A stretch of DNA of 64,000 nt from Pratylenchus scribneri (lineage: Eukaryota > Nematoda > Chromadorea > Rhabditida > Pratylenchidae): contig JAQSEB010000001.1 of the NCBI GenBank assembly GCA_030063045.1, positions 2,480,001 through 2,544,000 of the forward strand, given 5' to 3'. The notes under the pieces were generated by a model. It saw only the letters and a list, made by a program, of their open reading frames with translations, did not search any database and was not told the DNA's origin. Below, in pieces: positions 11,154 through 25,000 of the stretch; the stretch's first letter is position 1, and each line of letters begins with the position of its first letter. The position numbers and the translations under genes were made by a program.

Positions 11154-13548
11154 ATGTCTGGAGAAAATGAACAACATCCGCCGGAAGAAAATGAAAAGCA
11201 AGGCAAAAAGCGATTGCCTTTGCGAGAATTTCTTTCGGCATTGAATGCCCGACAATGGTTAACATTTTGTATTCTCTATTTGGCCAATCTTTGTTCGGCA
11301 ATGACATTCAGTTGCATTGTCCCATTCTTCCCAACCGAAGCAATAATCAAAAACTAATTAATTATTGAATGTCCCATTTAAGGCCAGAATGCGGGGATTG
11401 ACCATTTCGGAGGTTGCAATCATCATTGGCGCTTTTCAAATCACAATGTTCTGTGTTTCTCCGATGCTTGGCAAATTCGTGAGTATTTCTTTCAGTGTTA
11501 ATTTTAATAAAAAAAAGATAACCAAAATTGGCCCAAATCGAATGTTCACTGGGGGTTTGTTGCTTTCCGCCGCCGGCACAATGCTTTATGGGTTATTTTG
11601 CCAATTATTTTTTCCACTTTTTCCACATTCAGTCTGCTCACTTTCTTCCCCTCCCCTTCCTCCTTTTTCATCGCCGCAATGGCATTTCGTTGTGCCAATG
11701 CGCTGGGCAATTCCGGTTTTAGGACAAGTTCATTGCCACTAATTGCTGATCAATTTCCGGAACACATTGCCTCTGTTGTGGTCAATGCCCATATTTTACA
11801 ACAATTCATTAATTCATTTTTCCCTTAATAGGGTCTTTCCCAAACGAGTATGTCCATTGGCTACACAATTGGCCCAACCATTGGCAGTGGCCTCTATGAA
11901 TTCGGCGGTTTTTCCCTCCCTTTTTTGGTCCTTGGTTTGCTGATTCTCCTCTCCGCGATTGCCTCCATTTTGCTGATTATATTTGCAAATAAAGTTGACA
12001 AAAGCCCAAAATTCATTGAAGAACAACAAAATAATAATGGCAACAAAAATGTTAGCCTTTTGCGCATTCTTCGAATTCCCGAAGTTTCATTGTGTTTGTT
12101 ATCCGTATTTGCCGTTGAATTTGCCCTCTTCTTCTATGATGCATCATTGACCGAACATTTAATGCCGGTTGGTTCCTATTCCCTCTCCCTGGGGGAGATT
12201 TCACAGTACAGTACCTGCATCATTCCTTTGTCGATAGCTCAACAAGGAAGCAACCAATCAGCGAAAGCCATATAAAATTTGAAGTATCGTATCCTCTACA
12301 ATTTAGACATTTTAGATTTCATGAGTTTGAAAATAATAACTAAGTGTTTTTGAATGGGAACTTTTTATCAAAAAAAATTTTTTAATAAATCAGAACGGGT
12401 TTAAGACTTTACAAACCTAATACCATTCTGTAGATCATCAAGACACTTCGATTAGTATATAATTTGTCATGGGTTGGTCAAAAATTAAAGGGTATTAAAC
12501 CATTTAAACCATTTTTCCAGCGTTTAACTATTTAATTTTTGACCAACCCATTATAAATTAAAAATTATATACCAATCGACGCGTTTCGATGAGATCTACA
12601 AAATGGTATAAGATTTGTAGGGTCTTCTAAAGTCGATTCCTGATTTATTAGTAATTAAAAAACTACTTTTGATGCAAAAAAATATTTATTCATAATTAAA
12701 ATTAACGTGTTTTTCAATATAACAAAGTCGAAAATTTTTGGTGGAAATGTAGCTTTTTCTAAAAACTGTTTTAAATTAGTTATTTTATAGAGGACTTTAA
12801 GGGCTTTCGAATGGTATATTGCTTTCCCAGATTAGTGCTTCCTTATTGAGAGCTATGGCCAAAAGAAAGGCTCAGGCACTAAAATAGTGGTACTGGAATG
12901 TCCCACTTCATCCCCATTTCATTCAAAAAAATATTCCAATTCCATTTAGTTGGCCCAACATTCATCTCTTTTGGTTGGCCTCCTTCTCAGTTTGACTTCC
13001 CTGGTTTGTATGTCCAGTTCGCCCATTTGGGGCATCCTAATCGATCGGCATGGCTGTTTTCAACCAATAATGATTTTCGGCACAATTCTTTGTCTCATTT
13101 TCCCACTTTTAATTGGCCCTTCGCCCATTTTGCCCATCCAATTGTCCATTCCCCTTCTTTGTGTTTCATTTTTTCTCCAAGGATTGGCCATCACCTCCCT
13201 TCATACGCCCAGTTTCAAATTTTGCATTGAAGGAGCAAAGTTCGCCAATTTTAATATTTTAATTTATTTTTATTTTATTTAGGCGAAATGGCTTCGCCGA
13301 AACTGAAACCGGAACAACTGGTTGCATTTCGGGCCTATTGAATGGGGCAATTGCCCTTGGGGCATTCACTGGGGTGACCGGTGGTGGATTATTGGTTGAA
13401 TGGATTGGCTTCGAGCATTCCAGCACGCTGGCCGGATTCATCCAAATTATTCCGGTAAATTCCCCATAAAAATTGAATACATTTACAATTATTTGTTCAG
13501 TTGATTGCTCATCTTTCTCTTTATATTCCAACCAAATTTGGGCATTGA
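11154..13548 (+). CDS. Major facilitator transporter, SLC18B1-like
   Basis: Eight exons (11154-11339, 11383-11478, 11518-11591, 11633-11780, 11832-12167, 12950-13239, 13283-13454, 13501-13548) encode about 449 aa with twelve predicted membrane helices. Recognisable landmarks are TFSCIVPFFPTEA in helix 1, IGPTIGSGLYE after helix 4-5, ILIDRHG in the helix 8-9 loop, and NGFAETETG with ALGAFTGVTGGG near helix 11. These align throughout with vertebrate SLC18B1, a vesicular polyamine transporter of the VMAT branch, so a proton-coupled vesicular amine or polyamine exchanger is likely. Intron 1 (11340-11382) has a GC donor (GAA then GCAATA); the join gives FFPTEARMRG, as the family requires. Intron 5 (12168-12949) is enlarged by an inserted TIR element; the exon 5 donor (CCG then GTTGGT) is chosen because it reproduces the family spacing exactly. 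Confidence 0.87.
12209..12895. mobile_element. Composite TIR element in transporter intron
   Basis: A 687-bp insertion in intron 5 of the transporter. The ends are CAGTACC (12209) and GGTACTG (12889-12895). Behind them are imperfect inverted arms sharing TAGCTC, AAGGAAGCA and GAAAGC. Its middle (about 12400-12630) is a copy of the palindromic repeat family seen elsewhere in the window, suggesting one element inside another. No ORF and no clear target duplication. Confidence 0.7.
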
Positions 13549-14149
13549 ATTTGAATTTGGATTTAAATTTTATAAACATTTTTGCATAAAGCTCTTTCAT
13601 TTTTATTATAATTATAATTGAATATTTTTGTTGAATAAAATATTTGGAGGATGGCCCGCATAAATATTTTCAAAATAAACGAAAAGACTTAAAAATGATA
13701 TAAAATATTCAAATGCATATATAAGGCTTATAAAAGAAAGGAGAATTCTAATATAATTAGGCCATATGGGGATTGATGAATTATCAAAAATGAATTAAAT
13801 GCACACAACAATGGGTTTGGCAAAAGGCAATTTTCCAAGTGAATAGGGAATAGAAATAGAAATGTGAAATAATAATTTAATTATGGTTCATTTTGTTATT
13901 GGAATGCAAATTTGAATGCCTTTTGGGAAGGGGAGGGGCCTATTTGGTCATTTCCATTGGGAAACAATTCTCAATTGAAGCATCCGATGTTCGCGCATTG
14001 GAAATTGCCGTCGAAAGTAATTGGCTTGATGATGGGAATTGATGATGTAAATCGATGCCATCCATTTTCTTGCTATTTTTCCGTTCACCTTGCATTTTTT
14101 GTTTGCTTTTGCTCTGAATTTAATTTATTTTTAGTATTTTTGTCCTAGT
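13549..14149. other. Convergent spacer, no gene seen
   Basis: AT-rich sequence between the transporter stop and the satellite. A 78-codon frame at 13912-14148 has no recognisable features. Confidence 0.5.
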
Positions 14150-16095
14150 GTTTTTGCACTATTCTGATTTTTTGTGTTTTAGCAAATTCTGATTTTTTGT
14201 GTTTTTAGCAAATTCTGATTTTTTGTGTTTTTAGCAAATTCTGATTTTTTGTGTTTTTAGCAAATTCTGATTTTTTGTGTTTTTAGCTAATTCTGATTTT
14301 TTGTGTTTTTAGTTAATTCTGATTTTTTGTGTTTTTAGCAAATTCTGATTTTTTGTATTTTTAGCAAATTCTGATTTTTTGTGTTTTTAGCAAATTCTGA
14401 TTTTTTGTGTTTTTAGCAAATTCTGATTTTTTGTATTTTTAGCAAATTCTGATTTTTTGTGTTTTTAGCAAATTCTGATTTTTTGTGTGTGTTTTTAGCT
14501 AATTCTGATTTTTTGTGTTTTTAGCAAATTCTGATTTTTTGTGTTTTTAGCAAATTCTGATTTTTTGTATTTTTAGCAAATTCTGATTTTTTGTGTTTTT
14601 AGCAAATTCTGATTTTTTGTGTTTTTAGCAAATTCTGATTTTTTGTATTTTTAGCAAATTCTGATTTTTTGTGTTTTTAGCTAATTCTGATTTTTTGTGT
14701 TTTTAGCAAATTCTGATTTTTTGTGTTTTTAGCTAATTCTGATTTTTTGTGTTTTTAGCTAATTCTGATTTTTTGTGTTTTTAGCTAATTCTGATTTTTT
14801 GTGTTTTTAGCAAATTCTGATTTTTTGTGTTTTTAGCAAATTCTGATTTTTTGTGTTTTTAGCAAATTCTGATTTTTTGTGTTTTTAGCTAATTCTGATT
14901 TTTTGTGTTTTTAGTTAATTCTGATTTTTTGTGTTTTTAGCAAATTCTGATTTTTTGTATTTTTAGCTAATTCTGATTTTTTGTGTTTTTAGTTAATTCT
15001 GATTTTTTGTGTTTTTAGCAAATTCTGATTTTTTGTATTTTTAGCAAATTCTGATTTTTTGTGTTTTTAGCAAATTCTGATTTTTTGTGTTTTTAGCAAA
15101 TTCTGATTTTTTGTATTTTTAGCAAATTCTGATTTTTTGTGTTTTTAGCAAATTCTGATTTTTTGTGTGTGTTTTTAGCTAATTCTGATTTTTTGTGTTT
15201 TTAGCAAATTCTGATTTTTTGTGTTTTTAGCAAATTCTGATTTTTTGTATTTTTAGCAAATTCTGATTTTTTGTGTTTTTAGCTAATTCTGATTTTTTGT
15301 GTTTTTAGCAAATTCTGATTTTTTGTGTTTTTAGCTAATTCTGATTTTTTGTGTTTTTAGCTAATTCTGATTTTTTGTGTTTTTAGCTAATTCTGATTTT
15401 TTGTGTTTTTAGCTAATTCTGATTTTTTGTGTTTTTAGCTAATTCTGATTTTTTGTGTTTTTAGCAAATTCTGATTTTTTGTTTTTTTAGCAAATTCTGA
15501 TTTTTTGTGTTTTTAGCTAATTCTGATTTCTTGTGTTTTTAGCTAATTCTGATTTTTTGTGTTTTTAGCTAATTCTGATTTTTTGTGTTTTTAGCAAATT
15601 CTGATTTTTTGTGTTTTTAGCAAATTCTGATTTTTTGTGTTTTTAGCTAATTCTGATTTTTTGTGTTTTTAGCTAATTCTGATTTTTTGTGTTTTTAGCA
15701 AATTCTGATTTTTTGTGTTTTTAGCAAATTCTGATTTTTTGTGTTTTTAGCAAATTCTGATTTTTTGTATTTTTAGCAAATTCTGATTTTTTGTGTTTTT
15801 AGCAAATTCTGATTTTTTGTGTTTTTAGCAAATTCTCATTTTTTGTGTTTTTAGCTAATTCTGATTTTTTGTGTTTTTAGCAAATTCTGATTTTTTGTTT
15901 TTTTAGCAAATTCTGATTTTTTGTGTTTTTAGCTAATTCTGATTTTTTGTGTTTTTAGCTAATTCTGATTTTTTGTGTTTTTAGCAAATTCTGATTTTTT
16001 GTTTTTTTAGCAAATTCTGATTTTTTTGTGTTTTTAGCTAATTCTGATTTTTTGTGTTTTTAGCTAATTCTGATTTTTGTGTTTTCGATTAATTC
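14150..16095 (+). repeat. 26-bp minisatellite, about 75 copies
   Basis: Head-to-tail units of AATTCTGATTTTTTGTG followed by TTTTTAGC; the bases after the TTAG vary (CAA, CTA, TTA) and GTGT can be GTAT or GTGTGTGT. Blocks of variants recur in the same order: the rare GTGTGTGT unit appears near 14486 and 15166, with similar neighbours, pointing to a higher-order duplication of about 680 bp. The array fills the space between the convergent 3' ends of the transporter and the DOCK gene. Confidence 0.97.
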
Positions 16096-19000
16096 TGATT
16101 TTTGTGTCTATAATTTTTTTTGCCACCAACATTCATTGTCGATCGAATCAATGCGCTGGCCGCACCAAAGGGTGAACTCCGAAACAGGGCACCACCCGTT
16201 GTTGTGCTCCCACCACCAGCAGACGAAGTGCTACTATTATCGGAAGGTGGTCGAACATTTTGTTGTGGAGAATTTGACAATGTGATGGCATTCAATCGAC
16301 TTTCACTTATTGATGAATGACTTCGAGTTGCTTTTGTTGGGGTGCCAAGCAATGAATTTTGTGTACTGGAAACAAGGGCTGATGTAGAATGTGCACTTAA
16401 ACGACTGAAAATTGAAATATAAATATTTTGAATTAAAATTAAATGTATTTTGCATACTTTTCTGCAGTCGAATTTGCAGTCTTATTTGTTGATTGTTCCG
16501 GTAAATAAATTGAAATTCCCTCGGGGATGATTGATTTTGCATTGGTTCTTTCCATCAATTTTGTCTCCACCATTTCTCGATGTATTTCAAATGAATCCAC
16601 CAGGGAATTGTGGAAGGCGGCATTCGTGGATGCCTGTTCCGTGTTGGCGTGAACAAAAAGTGCAAATTCGAGGAGGGTAATTTGCTCCAAAATTAGCCTT
16701 TTCAACTGGCGAATGCTGCGGTTTTCCTGCTCCGTTAATTGAATTTCGGGATTAAAGAAAGTCTGAAAATAAAAAAAAATATTCAAATTATGTCGAATTT
16801 GTAATTTTACCTGATAATTTTTGATTCCACCTCCCACATCCGCTTGCACAATTCCCCGAATCATTCCGCCCAAATTCATGAGGAATTCACTGAATCCATC
16901 CTTCACTTTTCGTGTCAAATCGGCCAATTTATCATTGGCTTCGCGGATTTTATCAACGGCCACTTCCAGCGGATTCATTGGCTCTTGGTCTTGTTCGGAA
17001 ATTACAGACGAAAAGCTCAACAAATCAGGGAGTGGTCTAAACAATAGAATTCATTCATTTTTCCCTTCAAATTCACCCACCGTTGAATGCCAATTATTTT
17101 TTTATGCAACCAAAGACGCATCGACTCATTTGCATCCAATTCCGTCCATTTTGTCTCATTTCGGAATTCTCTTCGCACCAATTCGAATCGTTGAACATTA
17201 TGATGCTTATAATACCAACTGGCCAAATGGGAGGGCGATTGAACCAGTGAATTGTAGGAGGGCGATGGAATTGACGAAACCGCAATTATCTGGAATTAAA
17301 ATTTATTTGAATAAAATGAGTTAAATTAATTTCAAACATTTTAATTAATACTACAATTATTGTTTAAAATATGGTTGAATTTGTTGTGAATTGTCCAAAA
17401 AATATTTATATATATTTTTTTTTCTCATTTTGACGAATTTATGCCTTGAAGTGAATTTATGGTTGTTGCTAGGCAACAACAATAAATTGGCCAGAAAAAT
17501 TGGTAATAAACTCTCTCCACTCCTTCATTTTATTTTCAATAAATTAAAAAGATGGATTCTTCCACCTCCGATTTGACCATTTACCCAAGTTTGGAGGAAT
17601 CAAAAAAGATTGAAATGCGTCAATTTGCCCGATTTCGACCTCCGGATCGGCTTAATCCAATTCTCTATCGCCTTTTTGTTCAACGTAAATTTGGCCAATG
17701 CAAACAGCAAATTCAGGCATCAAAGAGAACTAATTCCACTTTTATAATATTTTTAGGAATTATTGGATGAAACGCCTGAAATGCTTTGTGAATATCCTCT
17801 CATTCTCAGAGGGCAAATTGCGCGAGAGGAAGGCGAATTGAGGGAATCGGTGGGCGAATAAATTTGAATATTTCATTGCCATTTAAGACTGAATGGATTG
17901 GCCGGGCATTGAGGCACAATTCGCGTTCCTCAAAGTTTGTTTGTCCCCCAATTTTGGCACTTTTATTATTTATTTTAGGGTTCTCTTTGAATTGGGAAAA
18001 AGTCATTATTTGTTGGCGGAACATGCAAAAGCAATTGATTTATTCATTCGCGCATTGGAGGAACAACAAAAGAAGGGGAAAAGCCAGGATTGGGTGAGAA
18101 TAATTGACCCAAATTTATAAAATTTATATATTTTTTTTTAAATTTTATTCAAGCCGGAGTTAAAGGGAATAATTTGCAGATACATCTAGAGTTAACAAGG
18201 AAGATATTGGGGTTATTTTGGTACCAATATTGCTTCTCAAAAATAATTCTTTGAAGAATTATGCGCTTTCAAATCCCACTCTTCTCCCATCGTATTTATT
18301 TTTTTTTAAATCTCAATATTATGTTGAAATCAAAGAATTATGGAACATTGTTTATATCAAAAGATGGCCCCAATATTATGTTTAAATCAAAAAAATATGG
18401 AACATTGTTTATATTAAAATTTGGCAAATTTTCTGCTCTTTCGAATCATATCAAGAACATCAAAAATGAATTGGAGTGAAGGAAGTTATGAATGTGCAAG
18501 GATGGAGGGCCATATCTTTACGCGCTCTTAAATGGAATGAGAGGGGAAGGGGTGAAGGGAAAATGAGAACAATTGAGGACTCCCTCAAGGCATTCCCAAA
18601 TACTGTAACGCGGAAAGCGTTTTTACCACCGTAATTTCTCTTTTTCTTAAACAATAGTGAACATTGAATTTGCCCTAAGGCATTCACGCAAATTAATTAC
18701 TTTAGACAATAATGATGATTAAATAAATCAAAATTTTAGAAACTTTTCTATTGGCAATCCCTTGCCGTCTATCATGTTTTTCAGGCACCGGATTGCGTCA
18801 AAAAGGTAAATTTAATTTTATCTCATTTCTAACCCAAAATTTATAGTCCCAAGATGTTCTCCTTGCTTGCCCTAAAATTAATTCAAGTGCTGATATGGTT
18901 ATTTTTGGGACATTTTAGTTTAATTTAATTTCATCTCATTTAAAAGTTAATGTTTTTGGCCCGTCTTTTGGGCGAACAAAATGAAATGGGGGCAGCGGTG

Positions 19001-22000
19001 GAAGCATATAAAAGAAGTATTGAAATGGAACCGGAAAATGTGGATTTAATTCACAATCTTGGGATGCTGTATTTGAAGGTTGTTTTATTCACCCAATAAA
19101 TTAATTAATTAAAATTAATTTAGATGGAAGACCAATCCAATGCATTTTCCACTTTTGGGAAGGCATTGAGCTATGACCAAAATTATGTTCCCTCTGTTTT
19201 GGCTATAGCCTCAATTTTACAGTCAAACAATGATTGGGATGTGGCATTGGCCAAATACAAGTGAATTTATTAATTAATTATTTTAATATTAAATTAATAA
19301 ATAATTTAGGGTAGCCACCGCCGAATTCGACCATTCCTGCGCACTTTGGAATAATATTGGAATGTGCTTTTTTGGCAAATCCAAATTGGTTGCCGCCCTC
19401 GTTTGCCTTCATAAGGCTAATTATTTGTGTCCCTTGGATTGGAAGGTGATCCAATTTTTCAAATTTTTTTCAACTTAATTTCTTACCAAAATAAAGGTTT
19501 TGGTAAATTTGGCCCTTGTCTATTGTGCCCTTCGTCAATTCGCATCTGCCTATCATTTTGCGGCAGCCGCTTATGCAATTTATCCCCAAAATGCTCTAAT
19601 CCTTTGCACAATGGCCGGCAAGTCTATTCCAAAATTTTATCCTCCAATTTTTTGCAGTAATTTTGACTGATTTAGGCGATTTTCGAAATGCGAAAGCAGC
19701 CTATAAGCGAGCATTGAAGCTGAATCCAAATCTTTGGGTGGCACGTTATAATCAAGCAATTTTTGAGTCGCGAAGAGCAAATTTTACTGAGGCAATTCGT
19801 CGATTGACAGAATTGGAAGCCGAAAGTGGAGCGGCTTCAGGAAGGCCATATTCCGAAGTAAATGGAAGAATTGAGAAATAAATTATATTTTATTTAAGGA
19901 ATTGCTTCAAATGGTTGGCAGAATTAGGCGAAATTTCGAAATGGCACTCCAAGAACAAAAAATGCGCGAAAATGTTGACCAATTGGGGGAAGGGCCATCC
20001 CAAAAAGAAGAGAAAGAAAGAGAGGAGGAAAATTAATGAGGAAATTACTTTTTTGGATTATTTTTGAATAAAATATTAATTATTTTGGATATTTTAAAAT
20101 GATAATTTTATTGGATGGGAAAAATGCCTGAATAAATTTGTCCTCCACATTTGCCATCAATTCGTCGCAATCATCGATGGAATCGATGAATTTGAAGTCC
20201 GTAAAATTGGCCAATAAACGCTGCTTGAATTGGGCCCACAGTTCGAGTTTTTCACCGCGGAATATGAATTTTCGATTTGCGAAATATTCTGGACAATCTG
20301 CACAAAATGAATAAATCATTTTGAAATTTATTTAACACTTTTTTGGCCAACCCTTTCCATAAAATGCCACTAGAAAATAATTGGATTCAAAACGAATTTC
20401 TTTGACCACTTTTTTGTACAATTCCGCATTTCTTTCCAAAATTAAAGCCAATTTTGTGTAATCAAACCTAGAAAAAATAATTTAAATTGGTATAGAATAT
20501 TTTGCTCACAAAATTGTTTCATAAACATTGGCCAATTCTTTATTCCTTTCAATGGCCAATTCCCAATGTCCACCTGCACAAAATGGAAAATGAATTAAAT
20601 TGATTCATTGTTAAAAAGAAAGAAAGTAATGGAAAATAGTATTCGCATCCATTCTCTTCAATTTTGCCCATTTGGGTGCATCCCATCAAATTTTATTAGA
20701 AAGGAAAAGTGTTTTTATATAAGCGAGCGAATTTCTCCATCATTTCGTGTTGGATGGGGACCCGATTTGAAGGTCCTGCCCGAGGGCGGCATCAATGTCA
20801 AGGATGGCCGATGAATTTGCCCTAAAAGCCAATTTGATTGAAGTTGCCGCCTAACCTCCAATTCGGCCGATTGGAGGGATAAACGATGTAAGGGCTTGGA
20901 TAAGAAGTCCGCGAGGACTTTGAAGAAGCCCGGACCTTATGGTCACGCTTCAAAATTGGGCAATTCGCGACCGGTTTCCGGCCCAAAAATGGCATTTCTG
21001 TTCACCCGTTTGAGGGCAACATCCAACCCAACTTTTTTCCCCAAAACATTTACCCTTTGCAAATAAATTGGCCATTTCCATTGAAAGATGTTCCTTCAAT
21101 TCAAGTTGAGTTTTGAATGCATTATTTTGCTGCCGTGCACCATAAAGCCATGAAATTGGCCGTTCATTGATCCATTCTAACAAATTGAAGTGCCGTTGAA
21201 GAGTTAAAGCCGCTTCAATCCAATTGGACACGGAAATATGCAAATCGAATAATTTATACCTTTGGGAAATGGGTCAAATGATGGAAATTTTCGGGAAAAA
21301 CATACAAATATGTTAAATAGAGGGTATTTTGTCCGATTGAATGGTAAAAATCAATCAATTGAACGGTGCAAAACATTCCCATTTCCAATTGGCCATCCAA
21401 TATTTTCGCTGACACAGACGAATAGGCGGACAACAATTCCAACAATTTGTTTACATTCTATTTTCGGATATAAGTGGAATAAATATATTGATGAATTATT
21501 TACCTTAACAAAAATTCGAATTCCATTCATTTCCTCCATCTTTTTTGGCATAATTTGTCTCTCATAAGCTTGGTTGAATTCACAACGAAATATGGCAAAA
21601 ATGTCCTTCCCATCATTTTTCGGCACTTTCTCCAATGCCAATGCTGCGTCCAATTTGGCAATGAATTCGTCGCCAAATTTGCTATTGGCCATTTGCTGCT
21701 CCTCTCGATGTGTTTTGCGCAAAACAACTCCGCCGGTTATGGAGGGAGCACTTTTGGAGGAAGATGGTTTGGCCATTAGGCAATGTTCAGTGGCCAACAT
21801 GTCGAAGAAAATTGGCATTACCAATTCACGTAAATGTTCATCATCACAAAGTGCAATCTTTAATTATTGTCATAAGAAGTGATATTATTAAAAGTATATC
21901 CCTTATTTTTTGCAAATTATTCCAAAAATTTGAAACTATTATTATCTTTTTATCCATTCTTCCATTCACGCTTAATAATCCAACCAATTTGTACTAACAC

Positions 22001-25000
22001 TAATATTATATATAATCCTCCTCTCCATCAATTCAAAGTTCAAACATTCCCTCATTCTTTCCTTCGATTAAACTTTATACTAAGTATTCTCTCCATCAAT
22101 CTTTTGGCCATTAAACAAAAACAAACAGCAATTGAAAAGCGAGAAAGTAATGACGGATAATAAAATAAGAAGGACGGGACGGAATGAAATAATCAAAAGC
22201 GATGAATAATCTCAATCTCAACACTCGATTATCAAATGCTTCAATTTAATTAGCCGGATCTGTGCTGTGTGTGTGTACTGTGTTGCTGATGAAAATTATT
22301 ACAATAAAATGATGATGCCATCGGGCAACGGGCACTCTTTACCCCCACCCTGTCCCATATTAGTGCTCCGACATTTTATTCCTTCATTGAAGAAATTTTT
22401 GTTGATAAGGGAAAATTGCTACCGAAATTGTTAGAAAAATAATATGATAACATCGAATTGAAGGGGAAATATGCCATTTCCCTATTAATAATGACCTTTT
22501 CCCATTCATTCACCAATTATAAAATCATCAGAATTGGCTGAGAAAAATTGAATGATTCATATATTTTTCTGGGTATTTCTACCTATAAATTTCGCCCCAA
22601 TTTATATTTCCAATTATTATTTTCACTAATTTAGCTATAACCTATAATATTTTCCTTTTTATAACAAAAATGTTGTGCAACTTTCCTTTGACCATTCTCT
22701 CCATTCTGCTAATTTCGATGGCACTGGCCAGCCCAATGATTTCCGATTATGAGGAAAATCGAACTTATTCCATGCGAAAATCGAGTCAGTCCAACGAAAA
22801 ATATTCAAATGATATTTTTAGACCCATTTGTTAAACGCAATAATTTCGGCGAGAATGCAGCCACCTGCTACGATTCCCGCATTGCCAGCTTCATCAACAC
22901 CGGCCTCAGCTATTATAGCCATAATATGGGACAATTGGCCAATTACATTCTTAACCAGGTGCCCAAAATTCAATCCAATCAATTTCAATTTCCACATTTC
23001 AGGTTAAATTGGCTCGCTATGCCGGATATTGGCTGGTCCATGCCGAAATGATCGGTGGCCAACAACAAGGCGTTCAATGGCAATCGGCCGCAACTGGCGA
23101 CATTTTCGCACCGAGCAGTCGTCATGGATGTGAGTTTGGATGGATGGATGGATTAAGGGATAATCTCAATCATCTCATTTTCAGGCTACTACCACGACAG
23201 TCAAACCTACATTATCGTAATCCAATATTGAAGAAGAAAAGGAATTTTGTGGATGGAAGAATGGATTTATTAATTTAATTTATAAGATTTACTTTCTCAA
23301 GAATAAAATGTTTTTCTATTTTATGGTTTCTGCGATACATTATGTACAATTTCCTTTATATCCCTAACCCTAAATTTTTATTAATTACTTTCTAGATTGG
23401 TAGTAGAGTAGATCCGATCGATTTTGGTTTGAGAAAATTAAGCAATTTGAAACCGAAATTCGTAATTTGTGCTCAAAGAGCCGAATAGGATAAGCCGAAA
23501 AACTGCTTTTTCCAAAAACCAGGTTTTAAAACCGCCACCTTCATAAAATCGACCACGATCTACTCTAGTTTTTTTAGCACTGAACACGAATTTGACAAAT
23601 CATTATTAAAGAAAAAATGTCAAAAAAATTTGTGTTGAATGCTGAAAATCACCCTAGAAAATGATTTTAACAAAGAGGGGGAGGGGATGATATAAAAGGA
23701 TAAGAACCATTTTTCAATACAGTATAATATACCTACCTCCATTATTTGGCCGACCATTTCTGTTGTCATTTTGAGTTTTGCCTGGGGGCTCAATGAAAAC
23801 CAAAGTGATCTACAAAAATATTCCTCAAATTATTAAAAATATTGTTTTTTCAAACCTCAAAATTTTGACTGCAAATTCGCACATTTCCTCGCATTTCTCC
23901 CCATTCCACTTTGGCCAATTCCCCCTTTTTTCTTCTTCAAATGTTTTTGCCCCCTTTGTAAATGCCACACAACAATTCATGCATTCCAACCAAAGTTTTT
24001 GGCCATAGTGTTCGTCAGGCTCGAATTCACGTTGAATATAGCCGGAGGCGAATCGAATTTGTTTGAGGAAAAGTCGAAATTGGAGATGCCGAATTTGGAC
24101 CCATTCTTGGGGAACCGGACATCGGACCATTAAATCACCGAACATATGGAGCATTTCGGAAAGGGAATCAAATCTTAATTAATGGAATAAATCACAAATA
24201 ATCAATCAATAATTTCCTCACTTATCCAATATTCGGTCCATTTGGCCAAAATAATCACAAAAATGTTGGGCCGAAAATTTGTCCAGAATAGCCAAAAGGA
24301 GTGCATGAAGGGAACGTTGATGTGTTGGGTCGCCCAACAAAGTGATCCTAAAATATATTAAAAATATATTATTGACCCCATTTTAATACATTGTTTGATT
24401 TATTGGCCGAAAACATTTTCCCAGAATCAAAATTAATTCCTGTGCTGTGCCAGTCTGATCGACGGCTGAACGCCGGGAATAGGGGAAAAGGCGATCAATC
24501 AAATCAGCAAGGATTTTGGCCGACAAATGGACGGCTTCCATTTCAATAATGGAATTTGTGCCCAACAATGATTGGCTGCTCTCACGGCCATTTTCTTCCA
24601 GATTTTGAATTCTTTCCTCTGGTTGAATATATGGCGGCATTTGGGCCAATAATTCAGTCAGAAAACGATTCAAAAGGACCTTACGGCATTGTTGACTGGC
24701 GAATAACTGGAAAAATAAAAAAGAGCTCAACGAGGCGGATAAAATGGTATAATTTTAATTTTTTGCAAAGGTTTGCTCCAAAAATTTAAATCAAAATAAT
24801 ATAATGGAACCTTTTTACTAATATAGGTATATTTTAATTTAATTAAATTAATATATATTCTATTAATTAAATTAATATATATTCTCTTAATTAAATTAAT
24901 ATATATATATTCTATTAATTAAATTAATATATATTCTATTAATTAAATTAATATATATTCTCTTAATTAAATTAATATATATATATATTCTCTTAATTAA

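Noticed and set aside
14150..16095. CRISPR-like array
   Set aside because: Units are contiguous without unique spacers, in a eukaryotic genome; it is a minisatellite.
16089..17329. A separate short DOCK-like gene downstream of BBS4
   Set aside because: The exon at 17289 continues the DHR-2 domain in phase from the exon ending at 20128 (KFIQ to IIAVSS), so it is one gene with BBS4 nested.
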